A stretch of DNA of 64,000 nucleotides from Methanocellaceae archaeon UBA148 (GTDB lineage Archaea > Halobacteriota > UBA148), in the NCBI GenBank assembly GCA_002495885.1, contig DAHG01000041.1, positions 1 to 64,000 on the forward strand. Direction: 5' to 3'. The translations under genes and the position numbers were made by a program. Numbering within the stretch: the first letter of the stretch is position 1; each line of letters opens with the position of its first letter. Under the pieces are notes generated by a model. That model made no database searches and was not told the origin of the DNA. It saw only the letters and a list, made by a program, of their open reading frames with translations. Positions 49,234-59,585 of this stretch are shown here, in pieces.

Positions 49234-49306
49234 ACCAACCGCAATTTTCACCAACCGCAATTTCAACGGTGAAAAGTTGAAATCAACCGTAAGAATCAAC
49301 GGTACC
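49234..49306 (-). repeat. Right array of CSGTTGRT repeats
   Basis: Five copies on the minus strand at 49234, 49250, 49262, 49282 and 49295 (plus coordinates of left ends; one copy ends GAA). The outermost two are 13 bases apart and the innermost two 16 apart, exactly as in the left array. The array lies upstream of the TBP gene, in the mirror position of the left array. Confidence 0.75.
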
Positions 49307-49491
49307 TTAAAATTACAAACTAAAAATCCTACAGTACAACCCAAGGAGCCTATAACTTAGATAATTAACCCACACCAACTCTGCTATGGAATTGGTGACA
49401 TTATCTGATCTAGTATTGTTTAAAATGAAATTACTTTTTCGAATGTTATTACTTTCATTAGCAGCTTTAAATTGATGTTTGTTAGCTCATA

Positions 49492-49818
49492 TCACATATA
49501 GCCATACTTTCTCAAAATTTCTGGCTCTGTTACTTTCGCCATATATGAACATCCATCACAGACCCACCACAGTACGCCTTGGATGTCCATGATGCGCAGA
49601 AGGGTAGGTATCCAGCACTGCGGACATTTTTTAGTTTCTGTAAAATTTTTATTATTTGTAGATCTTGATGTCGGTTTAGGCTCTACTGTTGTTGGTCTTG
49701 GCGTGGGTGTGGGAGTTAGCGCAGGCTCTAGAGTTGACAAACATCCTGAAAAACCCATAGCTGCTATAGCTCCTGCAAATGCTAGAGATTTGAGAAACTT
49801 GCGCCTTCCCATCTTCAT
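49492..49818 (-). CDS. Tat-exported lipoprotein with zinc ribbon
   Basis: About 108 residues: twin-arginine signal ('GRRKFLKSLAFAGAIAAMG') ending in a lipobox 'FSGC', a Pro-Thr linker and a C-terminal CPQC...CDGC zinc-binding domain. Probably anchored outside the cell. It would use the Tat system for which tatA is in this window. Start at MKMGRRKF; the longer frame from 49872 would put residues before the signal. Confidence 0.75.
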   Translation of the reverse strand: MKMGRRKFLKSLAFAGAIAAMGFSGCLSTLEPALTPTPTPRPTTVEPKPTSRSTNNKNFTETKKCPQCWIPTLLRIMDIQGVLWWVCDGCSYMAKVTEPEILRKYGYM

Positions 49819-50448
49819 GGTTCTTGTTTCATATTGTCCCACACAGGATATAAAACTTCCATACCTCACCATCTACAGCGTTTTTCTTCCTGTTGTACGT
49901 AACTTACCTTTATCCTGGTGTTCTCGCACCAGCTGAAGCCTTTCAAGATGTCCATGGATAAAGTGACCATATCACATATATCCTGATCAAAATTTCAGGA
50001 TTTTTCGGTCTTTCATGTTTTAATAATTGTTTAAATTTTTGCTTGAAATGATGGTAAAAATACTCTTTTGTTTAAGATGTCATCGCTATGGCATTGGTGT
50101 TTTTTACACTTGTTCCATCAGGTTGAATTAGCCTTGAAAGCCTGTTTTCCATACCCCACTCCATATATACCCATGTCTCCTTTACACTTTTTTATTTTAT
50201 TTTTTCGGGTCTAACTATTAAATACTTTTTTTTCACCAGCCAATGATGAAATTGCCATGTGGTAAATTTGCAATCGGTTTGACAAGTTTGCCTTATTTTT
50301 TGATACTCTACGAAATCTCATTTTTAGTTATTCAAAGCTAATTGTAACGAATGTATCACATCTTCACAAAAACTTGAGCCAGACCGATTCACAACTGGCA
50401 TATGCTAATTCATCCAGAAATGATGGACTACATTAGAATCACAGTTAT
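49819..50448. other. AT-rich intergenic region
   Basis: About 630 bases. 50030-50084 resembles 39674-39726. Several T-tracts (about 50180-50235) may end transcripts. No gene with start signals was found. Confidence 0.4.
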
Positions 50449-50820
50449 TTAATTTTCAACAGTAACTTCCACTATATTCTGCCCAGCAATGGCTACTATA
50501 TCATCAATACCCTTTCTAGCAAAGACGTGCATTAGTCCCATCACATCATATTGGCCGTTTTCTAGATCGGTTGTATCCCAGTTGGTCGGGAAATTCTGTT
50601 CTTTATTGTCGGACTCACCGATCTTAATCCAAGTATTTGTGTCCTTCTTGCGATAGTACCAGGGATTGGTTACCTTCATGACGGGCCCAGGGATATCCAG
50701 AGATTTTAACTCCTTTTGTAGCAAGTCCTCATCAAAATATTCTCGAAGTAAAACAATTCCCGAATAGAGTTTCAAACCCTTTGAAGGAACAATATAGTGT
50801 GGTCCCCAATCGTATGACAT
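50449..50820 (-). CDS. Hypothetical protein with Ig-like C-terminal pattern
   Basis: 123 residues. ATG 50820 follows GGAGGT. The second half ('PWYYRKKDTNTWIKIGESD...FPTNWDTTDLENGQYDVMGLMHVFAR...IVEVTVEN') resembles extracellular Ig-like repeats with the 'WDT-x-NGxY' strand, but there is no signal peptide. I do not know its function. It is divergent from amt across about 280 bases that contain a TATA-like ATTTAAAC. Confidence 0.6.
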   Translation of the reverse strand: MSYDWGPHYIVPSKGLKLYSGIVLLREYFDEDLLQKELKSLDIPGPVMKVTNPWYYRKKDTNTWIKIGESDNKEQNFPTNWDTTDLENGQYDVMGLMHVFARKGIDDIVAIAGQNIVEVTVEN

Positions 50821-51101
50821 AAGCACCTCCGTTTAAATTATTCATTTAGTTCTTGCTAATAAGCTTTATCATCATATTACAAGATTAAAAGGTCTCTTTC
50901 GATTAGCCATGAAACCCAAAAAGACCATGATCCTAATATACAGACAGATAGCATAGGAAGTACAACTAAAACGATTCAGTAAAAATCATATTTTTTCTTA
51001 ATTGTTAGTTTGATTTCTCAAATAGCATTTTAAAGAGTTCTTTATAATCAAATTGTAAGGAATATGACAAAAAAAATGAAATAGAGGTGGCCAGTAAAAA
51101 A
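50821..51101. promoter_or_regulatory. Divergent promoter region before amt
   Basis: AT-rich, with no gene. The GAGGTGG ribosome site at about 51082-51088 precedes amt. I searched by eye for the NrpR-type GGAA-N6-TTCC operator expected for methanogen nitrogen genes and did not find it. Confidence 0.4.
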
Positions 51102-52304
51102 ATGTTGGACAGTGGAGATACGGCGTGGATACTCATCTCGACGGCCTTAGTCGTTTTGATGACACCCGGTGTTGGGTTGTTCTATGGTGGGATGGTTCGC
51201 AAGAAAAATGTGGTGTCAATGCTTTCCCTTTCTTTTGTAGCTCTTATACTAATCAGTATTCAGTGGGTTCTCGTAGGATACAGTTTAGCCTTCGGATCAG
51301 ATATAGCGGGATTTATTGGAGACATGGATTTCCTTGGACTGCAGAATGTAGGCATGGACTGCGGAAATTTGACGATTCCACACTTAGCATTTATGGCGTT
51401 CCAACTCGCTTTTGCTGTAGTAACGCTTGCAATTCTCACCAGTACAATGGCTGAACGAGTGAGAATGAGTGCATTCATGATCTTTGGTTTACTTTGGACA
51501 ACGCTCGTTTACGACCCACTTGCTCATTGGGTTTGGGGAGGTGGATGGCTTGCTCAAATTGGTGCATTAGATTTCGCTGGAGGTACGGTCGTACACATAA
51601 GTTCAGGTTTCTCTGCTTTGGCCTTAGCACTTGTCATCGGCAAAAGACGTGGATTTGGAGAGGGGGCAATGGAACCCCATAACATACCTTTAACACTCCT
51701 AGGTGCAGCCTTGCTCTGGTTCGGTTGGTTCGGCTTTAACGGAGGTAGTGCCTTAGCTGCAAACGGACTCGCAGCCAACGCATTTGTAGTCACAAACACT
51801 TCCGCTTCAGCAGGAGCCCTTGGATGGGTAACTGCAAACTGGATTCGTGGAAAACCAAGCTCATTGGGAATGGTAAGTGGTGCTATTGCAGGACTCGTTG
51901 CGATTACACCTGCAGCAGGATTTGTCACCCCAATGTCTGCAATAGTGATTGGTTTGATCGCAGGGATCATCTGCTACAAGGCAATGCTTTTCAGAATAAA
52001 GATAGGGCTTGACGAAAGCCTTGATGCATGGGCAATACATGGGGTTGGCGGGCTATGGGGTGCACTAGCTACGGGAATATTTGCAACTGAATTGATAGGA
52101 GGATATTCGGGTTTGCTCTATGGAAACGCAGGCCAATTCATTGCCCAGATAATCGGTACTGGAGCGGCAATTATCTACGCTTTCGTTCTGACGTTTTTAC
52201 TCGCTAAAATCGTAGACATAACGATTGGGTTACGGGTTACAGAAGAGGAAGAATACGTAGGTTTAGATCTCTCACAGCATGGAGAGAGTGCATATAATAG
52301 TTAA
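51102..52304 (+). CDS. amt: Ammonium transporter Amt
   Basis: A trimeric membrane channel of about 400 residues with eleven helices. '[16 protein letters not shown]' and '[24 protein letters not shown]' mark the outer gate, '[20 protein letters not shown]' and '[18 protein letters not shown]' carry the twin pore histidines. The start may be ATG 51102 or the in-frame GTG 51087, which overlaps the ribosome site. Followed by glnK after 19 bases. Confidence 0.95.
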   Translation: MLDSGDTAWILISTALVVLMTPGVGLFYGGMVRKKNVVSMLSLSFVALILISIQWVLVGYSLAFGSDIAGFIGDMDFLGLQNVGMDCGNLTIPHLAFMAFQLAFAVVTLAILTSTMAERVRMSAFMIFGLLWTTLVYDPLAHWVWGGGWLAQIGALDFAGGTVVHISSGFSALALALVIGKRRGFGEGAMEPHNIPLTLLGAALLWFGWFGFNGGSALAANGLAANAFVVTNTSASAGALGWVTANWIRGKPSSLGMVSGAIAGLVAITPAAGFVTPMSAIVIGLIAGIICYKAMLFRIKIGLDESLDAWAIHGVGGLWGALATGIFATELIGGYSGLLYGNAGQFIAQIIGTGAAIIYAFVLTFLLAKIVDITIGLRVTEEEEYVGLDLSQHGESAYNS

Positions 52305-52311
52305 GATATAG

Positions 52312-52662
<351 letters not shown>

Positions 52663-52744
52663 TTTTTTCCTTTACACTTTTATTTTTATTTTATATATGA
52701 CAGGACAATTCCCGACTGGAGGCTAAAATAAAGGGGGGGAGCTA

Positions 52745-55700
52745 ATGCCCAAATCAGAGAACATCAAGAAAGTGCTGCTAATCGGATCAGGCCCAATCCA
52801 AATAGGCCAAGCTGCCGAATTCGATTTCTCTGGCTCTCAAGCCTGCAGAGCGTTAAGAGAAGAGGGTGTTCAGGTGGTTCTAGTCAATTCTAATCCTGCA
52901 ACTATCATGACTGATTTCGAGATGGCTGATGTGATCTACATCGAGCCATTGATAACCGATGTCGTGGCGAAGATCATCGAAAAAGAGCGGCCCGATGGTA
53001 TTGTAGCGGGTTTTGGTGGTCAAACAGGGTTAAACATAACTGCAGAGCTGGCAGAGGCAGGGATTCTATCCAAATATAACGTACAAGTGCTGGGCACACC
53101 CTTGGAGGCAATTTACAATGCAGAAGACCGCGAGCGATTCAAGCAAACAATGGAACGCATAGAAGAGCCTGTTCCGCGCGGATTCACCGTTACATCTATC
53201 GAGGAGGCTGAAGCCGCAGCTACCGAACTCGGGTTACCACTCATTGTCAGACCATCGTACACCCTTGGTGGCACAGGAGGCGGTATAGCGAGGACGATAG
53301 AGGAGTTAAGAGAGATCGTTTCCTACGGGCTCCATGTCTCGAGAATTCATCAGGTTCTGCTCGAAGAGAGCGTGCTGGGCTGGAAGGAGATCGAGTATGA
53401 AGTGATGCGCGATGCGAAGGACACCTGCATCACGATTTGTAATATGGAGAATGTAGACCCAACGGGAATACATACCGGGGATTCAATCGTGGTCACACCA
53501 TCCCAGACATTGACTGATGAGGAGCACCAAATGTTGCGATCCGCTGCAATAAAGATCATACGCGAGTTAAAACTTGAAGGCGGCTGCAACATACAATTCG
53601 CATTGAAAGAAGGCTCTTACAGAGTGATAGAGGTCAATCCCCGTGTTTCAAGGTCATCAGCACTCGCATCAAAGGCAACGGGATATCCCATCGCCAGGGT
53701 GGCAGCAAAGATAGCAATCGGACTCCAGCTCGACGAGATACGAAATGATGTAACGAGGGGGACGCCTGCTTCCTTCGAGCCAGCCATAGACTACGTAGCG
53801 GTAAAGATACCGCGATGGCCATTTGATAAGTTCCCCAGCGCCGATAGAACTCTGACAACCTCAATGAAGAGTACGGGTGAGGTGATGGCGATCGGACGGA
53901 CATTAGAAGAGGCGTTGCAAAAAGCGCTACGGTCATTGGACATTGACAAAGGCTTCGACAACTGGTCCGATGACGAGTTGAAGTATCTCTTAAAAACTCC
54001 AACTGATGAGCGCATATTTGTTATCTATGAAGCGTTGAAGAGAGGATTCAGCTTAACTGAAATAGCGGATCTAAGCTGTATCGACCCGTTCTTCATTAGG
54101 AAGATCGATAAAATAGTGCGCTTTGAGACGAAGTTACAGAAAGACCTCGAGAGTAATTTGCGAGAGGCAAAAAGATTAGGCTTCTCTGATGAACGGATCT
54201 CACAGCTAACAGGCAAAAACAGAGAAGAGATAGCCGACCTCAGAAAAGAGAAGAATATCGTTCCTACGTACAAAATAGTCGATACATGTGCGGCAGAATT
54301 CGAAGCAAAGACGCCCTATTTCTATTCGACCTACGAGGATGAGTGTGAATTAAAGCCGTCTGCCAGAAAAAAGGTGCTAATAATCGGAGCAGGACCTATC
54401 AGGATCGGGCAGGGGATTGAGTTCGATTATTGTACGGTGCATGCCGTAAAAGCGTTGAAAGAGGAGGGGGTTGAGGCCCACATTATAAATAACAATCCAG
54501 AAACGGTATCCACCGACTATGACACCTCAGATAAGCTCTTCTTCGAACCCTTGACACTCGAAGACGTGATGAACGTGATCGAGAAAGAGCACTACGAGGG
54601 CGTGATGGTACAATTCGGTGGGCAAACATCAGTTAATTTAGCAATTCCACTAAAGAAGGAACTGGAACGGACAGGATCAAAAACGGTCATCTTGGGAACT
54701 GATCCAGAACGTATCGATGCCGCCGAAGATCGGGAACGGTTCAGTAAATTACTCCTGCAGTTGAACATCCCACAAGCAGAAAGTGGCTATGCAACCTCCC
54801 TAGAGAAAGCGAAGGAGGTCGCATCACGCATAGGCTTCCCCGTGCTCGTTCGCCCCTCATACGTGTTAGGAGGCAGAGCGATGCAGATCGTGTACGACAT
54901 TCACGATTTGATAAGATACACACATGAAGCGGTTCGTGTATCTAAGGAGAAACCAGTGCTCATCGACAAATTCTTGGAAAAAGCTATCGAAGTCGACATC
55001 GATGCGGTCTCTGATGGCGAAGAGGTCCTAATCGGTGCTATTATGGAGCATATCGAGGAGGCGGGGGTCCATTCTGGCGATTCCTGCTGTGTCATTCCAC
55101 CGCAATCCCTATCCAAGGAGGTGATTGATAAAATAAAGGACTATGTAAGGAGAATAGCCCTCTCTCTGAAAATAAAAGGGTTATTGAACATTCAGATGGC
55201 GATTAAAGGGGACGTGATTTATGTCTTAGAAGCGAATCCGCGATCTAGCAGGACGATACCATATGTCGCTAAAGCAAAAGGGATACCGCTTGCAAAGATC
55301 TCCGCTAAGGTGATGTTGGGGCATCGGTTAAGAGATTTGAATTTCATGGAGCGAGAAGTGAAACATGTAGCAGTAAAGGAAGTTGTTTTGCCCTTCTCTA
55401 AGCTAAAGGGAGTTGATACCATTCTCGGACCAGAGATGAAGAGCACAGGCGAGGTGATGGGCATCGATAGGGGATTTGATACGGCCTTTTACAAAGCTGA
55501 GCTAGCAGCTGATAACCCACTGCCAATAGATAGCAACAGCACGGTGTTCATTTCGGTGTGTGATGAGGATAAAGAGGAGATTGTGGAAGTGGCACGAAAG
55601 TTGCAGAAAGTTGGGATCTCCATCGTAGGTACCGATGGCACGGTGAATTATCTCAGGCAACGGGGAGTCGAGGCGAGAAAATTGAAGAAGATTCAGGAAG

Positions 55701-55939
55701 GCTCGCCAAATGTCCTAGAAATGATGCATGCGCAAGCAGTGAACCTAGTGATAAATACACTGGCAGGTAAACAATCTTCCAAGGACAGCTATCAAATACG
55801 AAGGGGTTGTATCGATTTCGAGATTCCATATCTAACAACGGTTCAGGCTGCGAAAGCTGCTGCATCGGCAATTGCAAAAATGAACGAGAGCCAAGGGGAA
55901 ATTGAAGTAAAATCCATAAACGAGTATTTTGCAGGTTGA
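52745..55939 (+). CDS. carB: Carbamoyl-phosphate synthase large chain
   Basis: 1064 residues: two homologous ATP-grasp halves (carboxyphosphate and carbamate kinase) each opening with '[17 protein letters not shown]' and '[17 protein letters not shown]', plus an oligomerisation domain and a C-terminal MGS-like allosteric domain (about residues 930-1060). Makes carbamoyl phosphate for pyrimidines and arginine. A GGGGGGGAG ribosome site precedes the ATG. It precedes carA, the reverse of the common bacterial order. Confidence 0.97.
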   Translation: MPKSENIKKVLLIGSGPIQIGQAAEFDFSGSQACRALREEGVQVVLVNSNPATIMTDFEMADVIYIEPLITDVVAKIIEKERPDGIVAGFGGQTGLNITAELAEAGILSKYNVQVLGTPLEAIYNAEDRERFKQTMERIEEPVPRGFTVTSIEEAEAAATELGLPLIVRPSYTLGGTGGGIARTIEELREIVSYGLHVSRIHQVLLEESVLGWKEIEYEVMRDAKDTCITICNMENVDPTGIHTGDSIVVTPSQTLTDEEHQMLRSAAIKIIRELKLEGGCNIQFALKEGSYRVIEVNPRVSRSSALASKATGYPIARVAAKIAIGLQLDEIRNDVTRGTPASFEPAIDYVAVKIPRWPFDKFPSADRTLTTSMKSTGEVMAIGRTLEEALQKALRSLDIDKGFDNWSDDELKYLLKTPTDERIFVIYEALKRGFSLTEIADLSCIDPFFIRKIDKIVRFETKLQKDLESNLREAKRLGFSDERISQLTGKNREEIADLRKEKNIVPTYKIVDTCAAEFEAKTPYFYSTYEDECELKPSARKKVLIIGAGPIRIGQGIEFDYCTVHAVKALKEEGVEAHIINNNPETVSTDYDTSDKLFFEPLTLEDVMNVIEKEHYEGVMVQFGGQTSVNLAIPLKKELERTGSKTVILGTDPERIDAAEDRERFSKLLLQLNIPQAESGYATSLEKAKEVASRIGFPVLVRPSYVLGGRAMQIVYDIHDLIRYTHEAVRVSKEKPVLIDKFLEKAIEVDIDAVSDGEEVLIGAIMEHIEEAGVHSGDSCCVIPPQSLSKEVIDKIKDYVRRIALSLKIKGLLNIQMAIKGDVIYVLEANPRSSRTIPYVAKAKGIPLAKISAKVMLGHRLRDLNFMEREVKHVAVKEVVLPFSKLKGVDTILGPEMKSTGEVMGIDRGFDTAFYKAELAADNPLPIDSNSTVFISVCDEDKEEIVEVARKLQKVGISIVGTDGTVNYLRQRGVEARKLKKIQEGSPNVLEMMHAQAVNLVINTLAGKQSSKDSYQIRRGCIDFEIPYLTTVQAAKAAASAIAKMNESQGEIEVKSINEYFAG

Positions 55940-55940
55940 A

Positions 55941-57023
55941 ATGAAATCAATTCTTGCTCTGGAGGACGGGTCGTTAGTGGAAGGGGTGGGGTTCGGAGCC
56001 GAGGGAACGGCAATAGGCGAACTAGTCTTTGCAACTCCATTTACGGGCTACGAAGAAGCTATAACTGACCCTTCGTATAAGGGACAAATCTTGATGCTCA
56101 CCTATCCTCTAGTTGGGAATTACGGAGTAAGTGGGGCCAAATTTCAATCCAATGGAATAAAAACAGAGGGTTTTGTAATACGGGAAAAATGTGATTTGCA
56201 CTCGCATTACAAGAGTAGGCAGAGCTTAGATGCGTTCTTGAGAGATGAAGGTGCACCGGGAATCAGCGAAGTCGATACGAGGATGCTGACGCGAAAGATA
56301 CGAGAATACGGCACAATGAAAGCATGCCTATGCAATGGGGAAGACATAGACAGAGGTAGAGCCTTAGAACTCGCGAAAGCCCAACCAGATATCTCAGAGC
56401 TCGACCTGATTGGACAAGTTACTTGTAAACACGCTTACAAAATTATGGGGGGAGAAAAATCAAAACGAATTGCAGTACTCGATCTTGGCATTAAGAGAAA
56501 CATATTGAATAACTTGGAAAAGCGAAATTGGAGCATCTTCGTGTTCCCATCTAATTCAACAGAATCAGAGATAAGAGCGGTAGAGCCTGATGCGTTGCTA
56601 CTATCAAATGGACCTGGTGACCCCAAGCAGGGTAGCAATGCGATAAAAATAGTCAAGGAACTTGTAGGGGAGATTCCAATTTTCGGCATTTGTCTCGGGT
56701 TGCAGATAATCGCACTTGCCCTCGGCTGCGATACATACAAACTGAAATTCGGGCATCGCGGTGCTAACCAGCCAGTGAAAGACCTCAAAAGTGGGCGGGT
56801 GTATATAACCTCACAGAATCATGGATTCGCCGTTGATAAAGACTCATTGGAGGGGGACGCAGAACTAACGCAGATAAATGTAAACGATCACACGGTAGAG
56901 GGTTTCGAGAATCCCTATCTTGATGTCAAATGTGTGCAATATCATCCAGAAGCGAGCCCAGGACCGTGGGACACGGAAAAGTGGTTCTTTGATGAACTCG
57001 CTACAAAAATCAACAAACGTTAA
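55941..57023 (+). CDS. carA: Carbamoyl-phosphate synthase small chain
   Basis: 360 residues. An N-terminal CPSase_sm domain ('GTAIGELVFATPFTGYEEAITDPSYKGQI') and a class I glutaminase with the catalytic Cys in 'GICLGLQIIALALG' and His-Glu in 'VQYHPEASPGP'. It hydrolyses glutamine and passes ammonia to CarB. The ATG lies one base after the carB stop. Confidence 0.97.
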   Translation: MKSILALEDGSLVEGVGFGAEGTAIGELVFATPFTGYEEAITDPSYKGQILMLTYPLVGNYGVSGAKFQSNGIKTEGFVIREKCDLHSHYKSRQSLDAFLRDEGAPGISEVDTRMLTRKIREYGTMKACLCNGEDIDRGRALELAKAQPDISELDLIGQVTCKHAYKIMGGEKSKRIAVLDLGIKRNILNNLEKRNWSIFVFPSNSTESEIRAVEPDALLLSNGPGDPKQGSNAIKIVKELVGEIPIFGICLGLQIIALALGCDTYKLKFGHRGANQPVKDLKSGRVYITSQNHGFAVDKDSLEGDAELTQINVNDHTVEGFENPYLDVKCVQYHPEASPGPWDTEKWFFDELATKINKR

Positions 57024-57246
57024 CCAAGATAGATGTGATTTGTATCAATCAATAGGTCCGAAAACTTGCGAAGAGTTTTGGTTTCTGCCCTATAACGGTG
57101 AAGGAATCATTGGTGAAGTTAGTGAAGTGAAATGATATCTCGCTTTAATAGATCGAAAATAAACTGTATTATAGCAAAGAGCCCAATTACTTTAATGAAA
57201 ACATCTTCAGTTCGGAGGTTATCTGAGAAAGATAAAGAGAACAGAA

Positions 57247-57855
57247 ATGATTGCAATAATTGATTACGGAATAGGAAATCTGTTCAGCATTTACAATGGG
57301 TTGAAACGCGTGTACGATAAGCCTACGATTGTTTCATCCGATAATACGGGGAAGATGGAAGGAGCAGATGGAATTATCGTGCCTGGTGTTGGAGCATTTG
57401 ACGATTGTGTACGAAATTTCAAACCGTTTTCCGATACATTAATTGAGATTGTAGAATCTGGCGTGCCAGTTCTGGGTATATGTATAGGGATGCAACTATT
57501 TTTTGACGAGAGTGAAGAGGGTGAAGAGAAAGGACTAGGGCTGATACCTGGCAAAGTGATTCGGTTACCAAAGACAGTGAGAGTACCACACATGGGCTGG
57601 AACAATCTGCATATCCTAAAGCAGTCCAAACTGCTCGACAGGATTAGCGAGGAGGATTATTTCTATTTCGTGCATTCGTATTATTGCGTACCTCATGATG
57701 AAGAGCATATTGTAGCATCAGTAGCATATGGCTCAGATTTAGCAGCTATTGTGCAAAAAAATAACATCTACGGCGTACAATTTCATCCTGAGAAATCTTC
57801 AAAAAGAGGCTTGCACATCTTAGAGAACTTTGCAGAGATTTGTAGAGGAGGGTAA
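57247..57855 (+). CDS. hisH: Imidazole glycerol phosphate synthase, glutaminase subunit
   Basis: 202 residues. '[15 protein letters not shown]', the Cys in '[17 protein letters not shown]' and '[13 protein letters not shown]' are diagnostic. It supplies ammonia to HisF. Next to hisF as a pair. The 223-base gap upstream has no supported gene. Confidence 0.96.
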   Translation: MIAIIDYGIGNLFSIYNGLKRVYDKPTIVSSDNTGKMEGADGIIVPGVGAFDDCVRNFKPFSDTLIEIVESGVPVLGICIGMQLFFDESEEGEEKGLGLIPGKVIRLPKTVRVPHMGWNNLHILKQSKLLDRISEEDYFYFVHSYYCVPHDEEHIVASVAYGSDLAAIVQKNNIYGVQFHPEKSSKRGLHILENFAEICRGG

Positions 57856-57856
57856 A

Positions 57857-58696
57857 ATGTTAACAAAGCGTATAATTCCCTGCTTGGACTGCGACTTGGG
57901 CGTTCCAGAAGGTAGAGTGGTTAAAGGCATAGAGTTCAAAAGCATTACTTATGCGGGTATTCCATGGGAACTCGCGGCGGAATATGGCGAACAAGGGGCA
58001 GATGAACTCGTTTTCCTCGATATAACGGCATCGAATGAACGACGTGAGACAATGGCACATGTGATCGAGAGAACGGCGAGTAATGTTTTCATACCACTTA
58101 CAGTGGGCGGTGGGATTCGCAGCGTGGATGATGCAAAACGAATTTTCAATGCAGGTGCAGATAAAATCTCGGTGAACACAGCAGCAATCAAGAATCCAAA
58201 ACTGGTAAACGAGATTGCAGAAATGTTCGGGAATCAGGCCTGCGTTGTGGCAATAGATGCTAAAAGGCGCCATCTTCCGAGTGACGAGGAAGCGAAGAAA
58301 AGAGCAGATGAGGAGAGAGAGATTATTGACACTAAAGAGGGGAAATGTTGGTTTGAATGCTCCTTCTACGGCGGCAAGAAGTTCACTGGGGTTGATGCGC
58401 TGAAATGGGCGCAAGAGGTAGAGGAAAGAGGTGCAGGGGAAATACTGCTCACGAGCATGGACCGTGACGGAACAAAAGACGGATTCGACATAGAGTTGAC
58501 CAAAGCAGTTTGCGACCGTGTGAACATTCCCGTAATCGCTTCGGGTGGATGTGGGGGACCCAAGCACATGAAAGAGGTTTTCGAACTCTCAGATGTGTCT
58601 GCGGCGCTCGCAGCCTCTATTTTCCATTATAAGGAGTACACCATCCGTGAAGTCAAGCAGTATTTGAAGGAAAATGGGATTTCGGTTAGATTGTAA
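57857..58696 (+). CDS. hisF: Imidazole glycerol phosphate synthase, cyclase subunit
   Basis: A TIM barrel of 279 residues. Catalytic Asp residues are in 'IPCLDCDLG' and 'VVAIDAKRR', and the phosphate site is '[13 protein letters not shown]'. After 'VAIDAKRR' there is a charged insertion of about 20 residues absent from the compact bacterial enzyme. GGAGGG precedes the ATG, one base after the hisH stop. Confidence 0.95.
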   Translation: MLTKRIIPCLDCDLGVPEGRVVKGIEFKSITYAGIPWELAAEYGEQGADELVFLDITASNERRETMAHVIERTASNVFIPLTVGGGIRSVDDAKRIFNAGADKISVNTAAIKNPKLVNEIAEMFGNQACVVAIDAKRRHLPSDEEAKKRADEEREIIDTKEGKCWFECSFYGGKKFTGVDALKWAQEVEERGAGEILLTSMDRDGTKDGFDIELTKAVCDRVNIPVIASGGCGGPKHMKEVFELSDVSAALAASIFHYKEYTIREVKQYLKENGISVRL

Positions 58697-58758
58697 AAAA
58701 GATGCGCTCAAAATTGAAAGAAATTTAGATTTGGAGAAATGAGAGAGATGAACACGTT

Positions 58759-59372
58759 CTAAGTTAAATCCATTACATCTAAATTCTTTTTATAATATTT
58801 CCTATGCTCTTTACCAAAAATTACAAGAACGCTGGAGTAATTATTTTCATTAATAATCTTTTTCGTTGAATCTACAAAGTGGATATCTCTCATTCTTTTT
58901 GTTACAAGAACAAAACAGTAGAAGTAGATACTCCCTGCTACTAAAAAGCTTAATAAAAAGACTATTAATAAAGCAAATTTTTGATCAAACGATAATATGA
59001 ATAATAATAGCAGCAGTATAAAAATAATTGGATTATACCATTTACGGAATTTTTTTAGTAATGAATCAAAATCCAGATCGATACAATGAAAAGGTATATT
59101 TAATTTTTTACACATATCCTCAGCTAAATTAAATTCCGACCCCATTTTATCTAATACAAATAAGTAAAGATGCAAAAAGAACAGTAGGAAGCGATCAATT
59201 AACATTAGGATGCGATCAATAATATTGGCATAAGACGAAATTTTTATATCTCGCACTCCCTCTAAAAAAAAACTGCATCAGGTTTATACTCATTAATTAT
59301 CTTTTCAACCTTAGATTTTGATTTGGGACTACCATGTGTTGTCCCTACAATATATATTGTTGTTTTGCTCAT
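58759..59372 (-). pseudogene. TraB/PrgY-like membrane protein, frameshifted in a T9 run
   Basis: From ATG 59372 the frame reads 'MSKTTIYIVGTTHGSPKSK' and 'VEKIINEYKPDAVFF', the N-terminal signature of the TraB/TIKI-like family. It then hits a stop after nine T at 59264-59272 (A run on the plus strand). Ten T would continue as 'LEGVRDIKISSYANIIDR' into the rest, which has hydrophobic helices at the C-terminal end. About 204 residues when joined. Family placement is by motif reading. Either a recent frameshift, slippage or a sequencing error. Confidence 0.65.
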
Positions 59373-59440
59373 AACAATCCTTATTTATTTGCGAATTTTT
59401 TTACTCGTTTAAACATCAATTTTGAGATTTAAATGAAGTT

Positions 59441-59585
59441 TTATTCCATCAAATCATTGAGACCATCTGCTGTATCTTTAATATCTTCTTCTAATGCAAC
59501 TGGATGGATTGCACGTTTTAGATACACCCTCCTTGTCTTCTTTCAACTCTTCTACTTCTTTCAAATCTTTTATTTCGTTTAACAT
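59441..59585 (-). CDS. Small protein after guaA, apparently frame-broken
   Basis: ATG 59585 lies inside the end of guaA and opens 'MLNEIKDLKEVEELKEDKEG', ending at 59478. One frame over, the sequence 'VYLKRAIHPVALEEDIKDTA' continues to a stop at 59441. Removing one G from the GGG run near 59525 joins them into a 47-residue acidic helical protein. No family recognised; the protein-like character of both halves is the main support. Confidence 0.35.

Noticed and set aside
43831..49306. CRISPR array
   Set aside because: The repeats are only 8-9 bases, irregularly spaced and in two mirrored groups, with no cas genes or uniform spacers.
54741..55116. Minus-strand frames inside carB
   Set aside because: They are shadows of a fully conserved gene.
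56920..57135. 71-codon frame after carA
   Set aside because: It overlaps the carA C-terminus out of frame. The tail outside carA has some protein-like character but no start, so I leave the gap unannotated.
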